DNA from: Icerya purchasi
Lineage: Eukaryota; Arthropoda; Insecta; Hemiptera; Monophlebidae
DNA: 64,000 bases
Direction: 5' to 3'
Assembly (NCBI GenBank): GCA_039619475.1
Contig: CM077116.1
Span: forward strand, 167,355,363 to 167,419,362
Made by a program: the position numbers and the translations under genes. Below, piece by piece: positions 31,851-42,781 of this stretch; position 1 is the stretch's first letter, and every line of letters starts with the position of its first letter. Under the pieces are notes generated by a model. The model was not told the origin of the DNA. It saw only the letters and a program-made list of their open reading frames with translations, and ran no database searches.

Positions 31851-33974
31851 AAAAAAGAAAATAAAATAAAAACAAAAACGTAAGAAATAGTAACATTAGT
31901 AATAAGTAATATTTTAACCGTAAAATTCTATTTTCGCATTGCGCACTTTTATTTACTTGTAATTTTCTTGAATGAAATTTTAGACGAAATTCACTTTGTG
32001 GCTCAGCTTTTTGGCAGTATGTGTTACCTGTGGTTACGGACAGAGTAACGGAGGTAAAAACTGGGTGGTTGTAGTTGCCGGCTCGAATGGCTACCAGAAT
32101 TATAGACATCAGGTAATTTTTATTTTATAATTTTGTCTTAAATTAGCCAAAAACGAGCTGAACTCCAACCCAGTTGCCGTACAATGAAAATATAAAAATT
32201 GACTTTTTCGCTAAGTTAATATCTGATGTTGACTGGCATAAAACAAATATACAAGTCCGCAGATGTGTGTCACAATAGCAGCCCGTGTACCATCGATTAT
32301 ATCATGGCTAACACTTCATCGAAGGTCTAAAAATGAAATTTAGGTCGGAATTCGTATGACTCCTAAATGCAATAAAATGTATATTATGATGCAAACATTG
32401 GCCAGAGTGTGCTGTAGCCATTTCGGTGTACATTATGTATAATTTTTAATGATAAAAGGGTATCTGCAATTATTGGAAACATAATATAGATAAACATATA
32501 CAAATTCGCATAAATTTAAGTGATCACTTCAATTGTTTTTTTAATGAGGAGCTTAATTTTATGCTTATGCATGAACGGCAGAGGCAACAATTCGTACCAG
32601 AACTTTAAAAGGAATAATTTGGGATAACTGGAAAAATGAGGTGTCAATATAAGTGAGGTCTCATCTTACATAAAACAAAGTAACAAAGTGATACTGATTC
32701 TATTTGCGAGCGATCCAGTTTTTATAAAAATTTTTAATTGGAAAAGGCAATTTCAGCGCTTGGACATTTAAGTAAGAATGGTAAATTTTCCCTGGAGAGC
32801 TGTCGGGTTGTTATTTCGGTGGAAAGTGAGTACTACCAAGGAACATTCGTGACAGAAGTTTCAGATCCCTCACTGCCTTAGTTTTTGAAAAATCCACTTT
32901 TTTCTGAAATGCCATTAATTTTTTTTCTCAAGCGCAAATTGACCGATTTTCTTAATTTTTTAGTATGTTGAAGGCACATGGTAAGGTCATCTTAAAAAAA
33001 ATTAACAGCAGCCTTCTATCATATTTGACCCTTCAAATGACATTTTTAACATTGTTCATGTTTTTTACCAGTGAAAATACACGGGCAAAAAAATGAAACT
33101 GCCATTTTTAGATATATTTTAGATCCCTAAACAACATATATTTTGAACAAAAAAAAGAAAAACTTTCGGTGAGTCATGATCGAAATTAGCAAAATCGTAG
33201 GGTAGGTGAACATTTTATTGAAAATGAAGCACCGACTTCCCTAAGCTCTCTTATGGACCCTTGTAGCACCCTAACCCCTTAAAATTGAGTCAATACAAGG
33301 TAATACAAATGTGTACACTATACTAGACAGATTCTCAAGTAAGAATGCAAGAAGTCTAATATATGAAAAAGATTTATTTCAGAACCCGTCAAAAATAAAA
33401 TCGAAAACATCGGTCTTAGTCCCATCGGTGTTGGATAGCCGGTTAAGAATTTCAGCCGGTCTCACCATTTTGGACTCCGGTAATGGCCATATTCCAAATA
33501 TTAAGTTATAGCTACTGCAGGTCGCTACACTCTCATCCGACGATATGAAAAAAATTATAAAAAAAAACACGCAATCAAATTTTTTTGCACCTCAGAGGAC
33601 TTCTCTCATGGGAGCACCGTACAGGTGAACTTGTGCGTGCTGTTACTGAAATAAGTATCACAACAAAAATGGAGGGAAATATACCGCAGGGTGGCTAAAA
33701 ATGATTAAACCGGAAATCTAATCGCGCTGCTCACTTTTTCAAATGACTTGGAAAAAATGTTCAGTGCTTAATAGTTTTTTTTTTTTCCCACTGTACCGGT
33801 AAACCCACAAACAGTGCTCGTGACCTCGACCATATGCTGATTACTTACACTCTAGGAATATAACGTAATTCCCAGGCATAGTTATGTATTTAAAAATGCA
33901 TCTCTGCATCTCCCCCGAACATTTGACCGCTTATGACTACCACACACTTACAACTGACTAACATTGTTCTATTT
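31851..33974. other. Non-coding stretch
   Basis: No recognisable coding sequence. The small frame at 33311-33511 has no motif. The moderately GC-richer part at 32780-33300 may be an unidentified repeat. Confidence 0.45.
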
Positions 33975-34590
33975 GGGGACCGCTCTTTCGGGCGCAGGCG
34001 AATTCAGACCTTTTTACAGACCACCTACGGTGATTTTCAGGTATCGTCGTTGTTATTTGTGTTAGTCAGAAACACGAGTTACCAAATACTGCTATCACAA
34101 ATTCCGTCCAAAAAATACCGTTCTTCGTTAACGATTTAGTTTTTCCGCGCGTATAGCATGTTATATATACATATATAATCAAAAAACATATTTTACGTGA
34201 TTTTATTTGGTTATTCGCTTTTTTAAAATATTTTCTATTTTTTTTTTTTTTTTTTTTTTTGAAATAACGACTTCAGCGTGAAATAGTCATAAACAGACTT
34301 TCGCGATGTAAATTTAAGAGTTCTGTTAGCAATAGTGATACGAAACGGACGAAAATTATTAATATTAATAATCGGTCAAATGCATTGTCGGATTTTTTCG
34401 TTTTTTTTTTTTTGGTAACGTATAGTCAACCGTATTTAAAAAATTACAAACTATCAACTCTACGACATTTAAAGTGTAATAATATAACTGGATTGAATTT
34501 GCTTCTGGTACATATTCCTTATATTATCTTCCTTTTTTAGTCGTATCTAGCAAGTTTATTTGAGGATACGTTTATTGAAGTTTTTTCTGT

Positions 34591-36118
34591 TATCTACATC
34601 AGAGGAATACTGTCAAATTTACGTCTCCCGGAGAAATTAAGTCAATAATCCAAACCATGAATCCAAACAAATCACCCGGATACGATCTAATTACTTCCAG
34701 GGTATTAAAGGAATTACCTCGCAAAGGTCTTGTCTTACTAACTTATATATTCAACGCTATACTTCGATTACGATACTTTCCTATCCAGCTGAAGTTTTCA
34801 CAAATTATAATAGCAAAGAAACCGCAAAAACCTGCAGAAGAACTAACATCATATCGACCAATCTCTCTTCTTCCGGTGCTCTCTAAAGTATACGAAAAAA
34901 TAATATTAAAAAGAATGAAACAATTCCTGGAAGGTGGAAATTTAATACCGGAACATCAGTTTGGATTTCGAGCTGGTCATGGAACTATAGAGCAGGTACA
35001 CCGTTTAGTCAATATTATTGAACAGTCCCTAGAGGCTACAAAAATATGCGACGCAGTTTTCCTTGATGTTAAACAGGCGTTTGATAGAGTATGGCATGAA
35101 GGGCTGCTCTATAAAATCCGGCGCCACCTCCCATACCAGCTTTTTGAATTATTTAAATCGTACCTTAGTGAACGATATTTTGTGGAATCTCGATTGCATC
35201 CGATAAAAGCTGGTGTACCTCAAGGTAGCATACTGGGACCGGTTCTTTACTTAATTTATACAGCGGATATACCTGTGCCAAATAACACGGAAATAGCCAC
35301 TTTCGCGGACGATACAGCAGTGATTTGTTCAGATTCGTCGCTAGAAAATGTCGCAATAAACCTACAATCAGCAATTAATACACTCTCGATATGGTTCAAG
35401 CGGTGGCGAATAGTAATCAACGAGAAAAAATCGGCCCGTGTAATATTTACAAATAAAAAAATCTGCAGCATCAAAAATATTCACATTAACAATCAGGTAA
35501 TTCCGGTTAAGGAATCAGCAAAATATCTCGGAATCCATTTGGACAAACAACTAACATGGAAAAGCCATATAGTTAAAAAACGGAACGAATTGAATATTAA
35601 GTACAGGAACATGTTATGGCTTATAGGAAGAAGATCCGAATTATCGCTGGAGAATAAATTGCTATTGTATAATCAAATCCTGAAACCTGTATGGGCGTAC
35701 GGAAGTCCACTTTGGGGCTGTGCTAGACCGAGTAATATAGCGATAATACAACGTTTCCAAAATAAAGCACTAAGAACAATTAGATGCCCCATGGTATGTA
35801 AGCAATCTTACACTGCACACAGATTTGGCAGTTGAACCTGTCAAAGAACAAATACAAGAAATTGCTCGGCAATATGGCATTAAACTAGATCATCACAAAA
35901 ATATCTTAGCCATTGGGACAGAAATCAGACGATTAAAACGAACAAAGCCGACAGATTTATTATAAATGAACAATTATATTTAAAAAGTATTAAAATACAG
36001 GTAGCGAAAATCCTTGTCGCTGGATAAGGAGCTCCACAAATCATCCATACTATGTTATTAAAATTGGTTGATAGCCCAGAGCTAGTTGCAAAATTGCATT
36101 AAAAAAAAAAAAAAAAAA
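34591..36118 (+). mobile_element. Jockey-type LINE, 5'-truncated, inserted in the left inverted arm
   Basis: The right arm preserves the uninterrupted sequence (AAGTTTTTTCT followed by CGATTAATTCCTTGAC). In the left arm these halves are separated by this element, which ends in an A-run at about 36101-36118. The 3' UTR is short. It is related to the minus-strand copy at 20.7-23.3 kb. Confidence 0.75.
34630..35965 (+). pseudogene. Jockey-type reverse transcriptase, truncated, one frameshift
   Basis: The RT is open from just before NKSPGYDLITSRVLKELP. It carries YRPISLLPVLSKVYEK, EHQFGFRAGHGT, FLDVKQAFDRVWHEGL, VPQGSILGPVLYLIY, catalytic FADDTAV at about 35305 and YLGIHLDKQLTW. At about 35789 (a CCCC run) the frame shifts. 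The true C-terminus (PWYVSNLTLHTDL to RRLKRTKPTDLL) continues in the next frame to 35965. The endonuclease and gag are absent. RT catalytic residues are intact. Confidence 0.88.
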
Positions 36119-36859
36119 TCTACGATTTTAATTATATATTTAATTCCTTGACGAATCAACCCTGGTTTCAAAAAAATATCGAAAATGACAAACAAAGGCG
36201 CAAAAATTTTTATTACAAATTAAAAATTAAAAATATCTTTGTTTTAAATTTAATATTATGTAAATATAAATTATGGTTGTTAAGTATATGAAACATCCTG
36301 TCGGCTAACTTCTTCTTTTTTTTTAGTTCGTTTAGAAAACATTATTTTTGTAAAAATTTTAATAAAACCAATAAGCAAGAAGCTTTTCTTGTTTTGTCTA
36401 ATAATAAAGCGAGCGGCTCATAAAAAAATAATAATTAGAAAAATCGACTCGGCAATACTTGAGCGCGTTTTGTAGGGAAAAAGAAAAGTAAAGAAGTAAG
36501 TTGAGAAACAGAAGCGATTAAGTAATTTTCCACTGTGAAATAGTGTTTAATAAAAAAAGGAAAAGAACCGTCAATGGCTGTAATTTACACGTTTGTTAGT
36601 TATAAAACGCGTTTTAACCGAATTTTTTTTTCTAAAATTTCGTTTTTTACTAACTTATCAAACTAAATTACAATAATACTTTCTAAATATTGTCAGTTCA
36701 GGTGGGTTGGATTTGAGTAACACAAAGCTTTAAAAGGAATAATTCGCAGGTATTCGTTTCTCTTAATTTACATTAAATATTTATAATATTTACTAAAGGA
36801 TTTTTGGTTTCTTCGAAAAAAAAAAAATTCTTTAGTGAGGAGAAGCTATATTTAGTTTT

Positions 36860-36868
36860 CTATATCTG

Positions 36869-36900
<32 letters not shown>

Positions 36901-37080
36901 AAAAATAATAGTGAGGATTTCCATGCGCTGTGTTTAACTACTGAGGCTATTACAGCACATGGATCCTACTTAGGAAGGTTAAACTCTATGGTATAGGCCG
37001 CTGCTACGCACGAAAGCCAATATAGCTGCGACCTTTCGACCTCAGTCTTATTTTTATTTTGGGCACGTCATTTAAGGACC
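36860..37080 (-). mobile_element. Short 3' end of a retroelement, minus strand
   Basis: A T-run of about 26 bases (36871-36896) is followed on the right by about 180 bp. On the minus strand this includes GTAATAGCCTCAGTAGTTAA, similar to the text before the A-run at 23514. A 5'-truncated LINE tail is the simplest reading. Confidence 0.4.
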
Positions 37081-37530
37081 TTTACGCGGTTTGCATTTCC
37101 ATACTGATGTGTTGTTGCAAATACTAAATTATCCGTACGCTTGCTTGTTTTCTTTTTGTATTTGCTAGACAGAAAAGTCCCGTTGAGGCAAAATGTGATC
37201 AAACAATGAGTAATTGTTAAAATGAGCACGATCGTTTTATATAGTTATTTCATTAATTTATTCAGAATGATTTGTCAGTTAGCCTTAGTATGTTTGTTTT
37301 TATTTTTGTTCGATTCCTTTAGGTTGCTTTTTCAGATTTAACCTCAGTTGGCCTAAAAGTAAAACGCACAGAAAGAAAAAAATATTTAATATTTATGAAA
37401 AAATGAACTTGCTCCTGCGTGCATGTTTTGTAGTAAACGAAAACATAAAATGTCGCATGAAGTAGGCATGGAGAAGAGAAGAGGATAAATTTTGAACATA
37501 TTTATAAGAAAAATAATATTCTAGTCTGTC

Positions 37531-37571
37531 GTTTTTTTTTGTTTTTTTTTGTTTTTTTTTGTTTTTTTTTT
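37531..37571. repeat. Microsatellite, four units of GTTTTTTTTT
   Basis: Four 10-bp units in perfect tandem inside an AT-rich stretch. Confidence 0.95.
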
Positions 37572-37647
37572 CACATACGGAGTATACTACACAAATTACA
37601 GTGTTCGGTCGTTTAGTAATAACTGAAATTTTCAAAAACCACAAAAA

Positions 37648-37831
37648 TTGGAACAATATGCTCATTACGAAATTTTATTTAATAAATAGGTATTATTTTC
37701 TGTCATAAACAATATTTAAGTTACCAACAATTTATAGTATTGGAACAATATCCTCATTACGAAATTTTATTTAATAAATAGGTATTATTTTCTGTCATAA
37801 ACAATATTTAAGTTACCAACAATTTATAGTA
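37648..37831. repeat. Tandem duplication, two 92-bp units
   Basis: Units 37648-37739 and 37740-37831 differ at a single visible base (ATGCTC versus ATCCTC). This indicates a recent slippage or unequal exchange event. Confidence 0.93.
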
Positions 37832-39580
37832 TGTATTGCAATAGAACTGTCGCAAAAAAATTATCCCCCCTTTCCACAGGAATGATATTCATACAGCTAG
37901 TCGAATTAGAAATTATGTTTTTCGTCTTTCACGTTTTCCCAACAAAATAAGAGTTTGTAATTATAATATAATCATAATAGCATTAATTACAAATTTAGAA
38001 ATAAACGATTTCGAAATCTTACATATAAGTAATAATATGCAAACACTAAAGTCACCACAAAAACCTTCCAGCTGAAGCTGATTATATGCGACTTTCAACA
38101 AACGTTTGTCGCAATCGACTTATTTATTTTTTTTACTGGGTTACTTTTATCAATAAGACTGTTTTCTTTATTTTGTTGATATTATATCACGTTCATAGAC
38201 GAATGACAGAAACCATTATGTGTCAACATCCTTTGCGGCATTCTTTTTTTTTTCCGGAACAGAAAAGTAAAAATAACAGTACGCATTCATTGCACATTTT
38301 GTTATGTTCTTCTGTTAGGAAAATTAACCATTTTCTTAGAAATTTAAAACCGAATAGCCAATCGTACGGGTTAATGAACAATGCAGGTAAATAAATTTCA
38401 CCTCTTATTTTTATTCCTACGGATTCGCATATTTTTTCAGTCACTCACAGGAAATCTCCCGGTGAGAACCGAACCGACAAAAAAAATTGACGCCCGTTTG
38501 AGAAACATTAGCAGTTTACAATATATCCATAAAATTATTTTCAGCATATATGCAGAGTGCTGTTGTATTTTTTAACTAGCGATCGATATTTACTTGTTTT
38601 CTAAAATAATTACATATAACGGTTATAAAACAAATATATTGTTTTAAAAGAATTCTGGTTTATGTAGGTCATATTTCACAGTAATAAGAAAACCAGGTTC
38701 CAAGTAATTAATCCGTGTACGAAATATCAAATATATATGAATTTGTATATTATTTGAGAACAAGTCTATGTACTTTCAATACAAAAATTAAATGATACCT
38801 TAAGATTTAGTATACTGTAAAAAAGCCAATAATGATGATTATTAAGAAAAATTAAAACATTTCAATTGCAGCGAATTTTGTAAAAAAAAAAGTATAACTG
38901 TTTCCAAAATTTTGTGTACTGATAGCTCTAAAGAATTAATAAACAGAAAAATATACAGAAAAAGATTATCCATTTTTTTAAAAATAAAATTTCTCACAGT
39001 GCATTTATCGGGAATATTGAAACAAATTCAAGGTTTGAAAGCTTTATTGGCATTAAAATTTTTACTTTACGAAAATAATATTAGTCCAGTGTTTCAATTA
39101 ATTTGTAATATCGTACATATTTCTCGGTTAGTTTAAAAATGTTTGCGCCTTTATCATTTTCGATATTTCTTTGAAATCAGGGTTGGATTGTCAAGGAATT
39201 AATCGAGAAAAAACTTCAATAAACGTATCCTCAAATAAACTTATATGTTACACTATAAATGATTGACCGATTATTAATATTTTTTCGTCCGTTTCGTATC
39301 ACTATTGCTAACAGAATTCTTAAATTTACATCGCAAAAGTCTGTTTATCAGTATTTCACGCTGAAGTCGTTATTTCAAAAAAAAAAAAATGTGTTTTGTG
39401 AAAATCGTTAACGAAGAACGGCTGGAATTAGATGGTGATAACGTTTAAAGGATACCTGAAAATCACCGTAGGTGGTCTGTAAAAAGTTCTGAGTTTGCCT
39501 GCGCCCGAAAGAGGCTGCGTCCGATAGAGTCGCGCCTACTTTTTCGCTCCCGATCGATTGCGCCCGAAAGAGCGGTCCCC

Positions 39581-40331
39581 CTATATTAGATATGAGGCTG
39601 TTCATGGTGATAGTTCTATTTATGAGTTAGACCTCCTTCTGTCGCGAAATTATAGTACATTACTTCGATAAAAATTTGACTCCTTTAGGAGGTAGGGTTC
39701 GAATTGTTAAGTTTGTGCCTCCCTCCTCTTTACGGCAAGAGGCTTTCATCCACTCTTGTCCACTCTTGTCCACTCTTGTCAACCATGGCGTGAAGCCCGT
39801 AGTAAAATTAGAAAAGAATTTTTCCATTACTCTATATTTTGATTTTATTTTAACGTTTACATAATTTTTGTTCCCGCCAATTTCATTTAGAATTTTGCGG
39901 TATTTTAGAGTTAAATTCTTTAACACCGTCGCGGAAATGTGTTCTTTAAAATTTCTATATTTTGATTTTATTTTAACGTTCGAAACCTGTTCCAGCAGTT
40001 TCTTCTGTTGTGTGTAGCGCAGTTTTCGGATTTTGGTTTTGTTTTTTTGTTTTCGCGGTTTCTTTTTTAATTTTAATTTTTCGCGATTATGTCCGCCGAT
40101 ATTGAGTTTTTATATCAACCGATTAGATTTACGGAAAAATAAACTATTCAGTATTTACAGAAAAATAAATTATTTGCATTTATTTGCATTTCAGCTAAAT
40201 TTCAGTTTCTTTTAGCTACAAATTCTTTTTTCTTCCATTTCTTACCGTTAATTTTTTTTTTTTTCGACAAAATATAGTTTTTTAGAAATGGAAATTTATC
40301 AAACTGAAAATTTCGACCAAAAATGAACTGG
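39581..40331. other. Non-coding stretch with short repeats
   Basis: 39751-39780 is three units of CACTCTTGTC. TATATTTTGATTTTATTTTAACGTT occurs twice in direct orientation, near 39834 and 39957. No gene recognised. Confidence 0.5.
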
Positions 40332-40460
40332 ATTATCCACATTTCGATGAATACGCGATTATATTATCCGCATTTCGATGAATACGCGATTATATTATCC
40401 GCATTTCGATGAATACATATGCGATTATATTATCCGCATTTCGATGAATACATATGCGAT
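40332..40460 (+). repeat. Tandem repeat, four 31-35-bp units derived from the unidentified ORF
   Basis: Units begin at 40332, 40363, 40394 and 40429 with ATTATCC; the last two carry an extra ATAT. The unit corresponds to the YYPHFGEY-CDY coding part of the ORF at 42281. It is followed directly by AAACCGCAGC-AGAAAATGTC, the text around that ORF's start. It is a scrambled piece of the densovirus-like repeat. Confidence 0.85.
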
Positions 40461-40619
40461 AAACCGCAGCAAGAAAATGTCTTAATTTTGCCGAAATTTT
40501 ACAACCTATAATTACTGTAGATCTTTTACTACATCTACTAAAATTACCAAATCCGAAATTTACAACTATTTTCATAAGATAAACAAAATCAACAAATAAA
40601 CGACAATAAAAACAAAGCG

Positions 40620-40855
40620 TATATTATTTCGTGCATTAGGGCTACTGGCGAAAGCACGTTAAAAAAAACGCACCTAAACAAGTACCTCAAAAGGTGGTGT
40701 GGAAAACTTGTAAATCTTCCAGTCAACTTCCTACCAGCTTGTGTTTACCCGTCGCTTAAGAATATCCGCCTCTTTATTTCTTTTTCTTTTTATTTCCTTC
40801 GTAGCCGGAAGGGCTGAAATATCTCTGATATTCACTAAGGAAATAAAAAAAAAAA
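40620..40855 (+). repeat. Right-end module of the densovirus-like repeat, unit 1
   Basis: This matches 41765-41967 in order: TCGTGCATTAGGGC, AAAGCACGTTAAAAAAAACGC, CCTAAACAAGTACCTCAAA, GGTGGTGTGGAAAACTTG, AAGGGCTGAA. In both places it directly precedes a palindrome copy, so it is inferred to be the opposite genome end. Confidence 0.7.
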
Positions 40856-41334
40856 CGATGAAATTTTATTGCTTTTTTATCGCTAAGCGGGTCGATATAG
40901 TCAATCAATTGCTTATGGTTTTTATACGTCCGTTCTTTGTTAATTAGTTTAGATTTTGTGACGTTCGTCTGTTTTATCTTCTGTCTATTGGATGAGAAGA
41001 GAAGAGGTAAGGGAAGAACTTTGGTTCAGATTGTATAGTCCACATGTGTTGTACCCAAGAATATCATCTCTCTTCATCATCCAAAGCTACCAGTTAATAA
41101 ACAGAAGAGAAGAGACGAGTTAAGCAACTAATTACAAACAGACGAACGTCACAAAGCAATAAACGGACGTCAGAAAAAACTAATTAACAAAGAACGGACG
41201 CATAAAAACCATAATAAGCTATTGATTGACCATATCGACCCGCTTAGCGATAAAAAAGCAATAAAATTTTACAATAACAAGCTCTAATCAACTATAAATA
41301 CACGACCAAACGTCCACGGAAACATACTTCTTTG
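40856..41334. repeat. Palindrome copy B, parvovirus-ITR-like
   Basis: The left arm from 40857 (inverted) and the right arm to about 41330 match copy A, including TATAAATAC. The asymmetric core is joined to the right-hand flank by the arm with CCAAAGCTACCAGTT. In copies A (right) and C the same flank is joined to the arm with GAACCAAAGTTCTCCC, so the core is inverted. The left arm breaks off at 40856 against the right-end module. Confidence 0.7.
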
Positions 41335-41967
41335 CTTTAGTTACCGAAATTTTCTCACTATTTTCAACGAATATAACCAACATTTGGAAAGAAACGAACA
41401 CCGAAGATTGCGTCTCCAAAGTGCACAACAACGTCTACAGTTCATATTAGTTGTTTAATTCATATTCTTACAGTTCATTACTAACTTATTGGTAAATTTA
41501 TTTTCTGTATCACTGAAATTTCAAAAAAAAAAAATAAAAATAATTTTTGCGTTTTAAAGTATTACAAATTAAATATTAAGAATATAAAAAAATTGTATAT
41601 ATCACTTTAAGAATAATAAACCAAATTATTTATTTTGGTTCAATTATTTTGATGTTAGAAAATTACTCTGTATTAAAGAAGGCAAAAAATGGTATAACAC
41701 TTTTACAATTTCACACGTTATCCTTGCGTAGGGGTCAAGCAAATTTTAAAACAAAAACTCTAATTCGTGCATTAGGGCAACAGGTTAAAGCACGTTAAAA
41801 AAAACGCGCCTAAACAAGTACCTCAAAGGTGGTGTGGAAAACTTGTTAAACATCCGTCAACTACTGTCCTTACTCGTCACTTTTCATCCGAACTATCGAC
41901 ACCAAAGTTTATTTCCATTGTAGCCCAAAGGGCTGAATATCAATGATCGGTCTGGGTACAACGCCTG
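41335..41967 (+). repeat. ORF remnant and right-end module, unit 2
   Basis: 41335-41440 is a deleted form of the unidentified ORF (ACCGAAATTTTCTCAC, GAACACCGAAGATTGCG). 41440-41760 matches 30530-30840, and 41765-41967 matches 40620-40855. No open frame of note remains. Confidence 0.65.
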
Positions 41968-42280
41968 TGGAATATACAATCTGAACCAAAGTTCTCCCTT
42001 ACCTCTTCTCCACTCATCTAATAAACAGAAGAAAAGAGACGCGTTAAGCAACTAATTACGAACGAATCAGCAATAAACGGACGTCAGAAGAAACTAATTA
42101 ACAAACAACGGACGTATAAAAACCATAAAAAACTATTGATTGACCATATCGACAAACTACGTCCGCTTAGCGATAAAAAAGCAATAAAATTTTGCAATAA
42201 CAAGCTCTAATCAACTATAAATACAACACGTCCAAACGTCCACGGAAACATACTTCAGGCAAGTAAACCGCAGCGAGCAA
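41968..42280. repeat. Half palindrome copy C with promoter-like end
   Basis: Only the right half is present. It starts in the core (GGAATATACAATCTGAACC), runs through the arm and ends at the ATG of the ORF at 42281. TATAAATAC near 42219 is a probable TATA box, and TTCAGGCAAG downstream could contain the start site. Confidence 0.65.
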
Positions 42281-42781
42281 ATGTCGAATAATTTTGCTTT
42301 TCGCGAACTAAACAAATACCGAAATTTTACAACTATTTTCAACGAATATAACCAACATTTGGAACACTACTTTCCGCAAAAAGAAACGAACACCGAAGAT
42401 TGCGTCTACAACAATTCACCAACAAGATACGCGACCAAACAACCAATACCAGGAACTTCTATAATTAATTTACTACATCTACTAAAACTACCAAATCCAG
42501 AACCTATTTATTTATATTATCCGCATTTCGGTGAATACATATGCGATTATGTATACATTAATTGGTTAACTCGCGACCTACAACCAAAACTATTCATTAC
42601 AAACCCATTATACATGGTTACAACACATCTAAAAGGAAAACGCTATAAACAAATGGCAATGACCATCGATAAAGCAAGAAAATTACAATACAAAGATTAC
42701 GAATTAAATATATTTAAAACTAAATTTAAATACTATAACCTAATAGATTTAACGACGTACCAACAAAATGGCCAGAATTAA
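42281..42781 (+). CDS. Unidentified 166-residue protein, candidate NS3-like gene of a densovirus-like repeat
   Basis: The most complete of four copies, with an ATG start directly after a TATA-bearing palindrome arm. I do not recognise the protein. It is hydrophilic, rich in Asn/Tyr/Lys/Thr, with a Pro/Tyr-rich centre (LPNPEPIYLYYPHFGEYICD, residues about 72-91), no signal peptide, membrane helix or zinc-binding set. After the stop, another frame (42796-42873) encodes a charged tail ending FDDEPKFKRNCN. A frameshift may therefore have cut the C-terminus. In insect densoviruses a small NS3 gene is first after the terminal repeat, which suggests the identity by position only. PLE sequence starts about 7 bp later, so nothing of NS1 follows. 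Confidence 0.5.
   Translation: MSNNFAFRELNKYRNFTTIFNEYNQHLEHYFPQKETNTEDCVYNNSPTRYATKQPIPGTSIINLLHLLKLPNPEPIYLYYPHFGEYICDYVYINWLTRDLQPKLFITNPLYMVTTHLKGKRYKQMAMTIDKARKLQYKDYELNIFKTKFKYYNLIDLTTYQQNGQN

Larger units (their letters stand above)
33975..39580. mobile_element. Element bounded by long imperfect inverted repeats, unidentified
   Basis: Both outer ends read GGGGACCGCTCTTTCGGGCGC inwards (33975 onward, and 39580 backward on the other strand). The left arm (33975 to about 34590, then 36120-36215 after an interrupting Jockey fragment) is an inverted copy of the right arm (39140-39580). Alignable landmarks include CACCTACGGTGATTTTCAGGTATC and the GTTTATTTGAGGATACG block. The 2.9-kb interior (36216-39139) has no recognisable transposase. 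It may be a non-autonomous DNA transposon or foldback element. Flanks give no clear target-site duplication. Confidence 0.6.

Noticed and set aside
37393..37665. 90-codon minus-strand frame
   Set aside because: It runs through the GTTTTTTTTT microsatellite, so the Lys-rich peptide is low-complexity artefact.
36216..39139. Transposase inside the long-inverted-repeat element
   Set aside because: Frames at 38086-38394 and 38912-39136 have no catalytic motif or conserved block.
40332..40460. CRISPR-like array of direct repeats
   Set aside because: Units are contiguous, with no unique spacers, in a eukaryotic context, and derive from the nearby ORF family.
42281..42781. Firm naming of this ORF as densovirus NS3
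   Set aside because: Only position and terminal-repeat architecture support it. No diagnostic motif is visible and no database search was possible.
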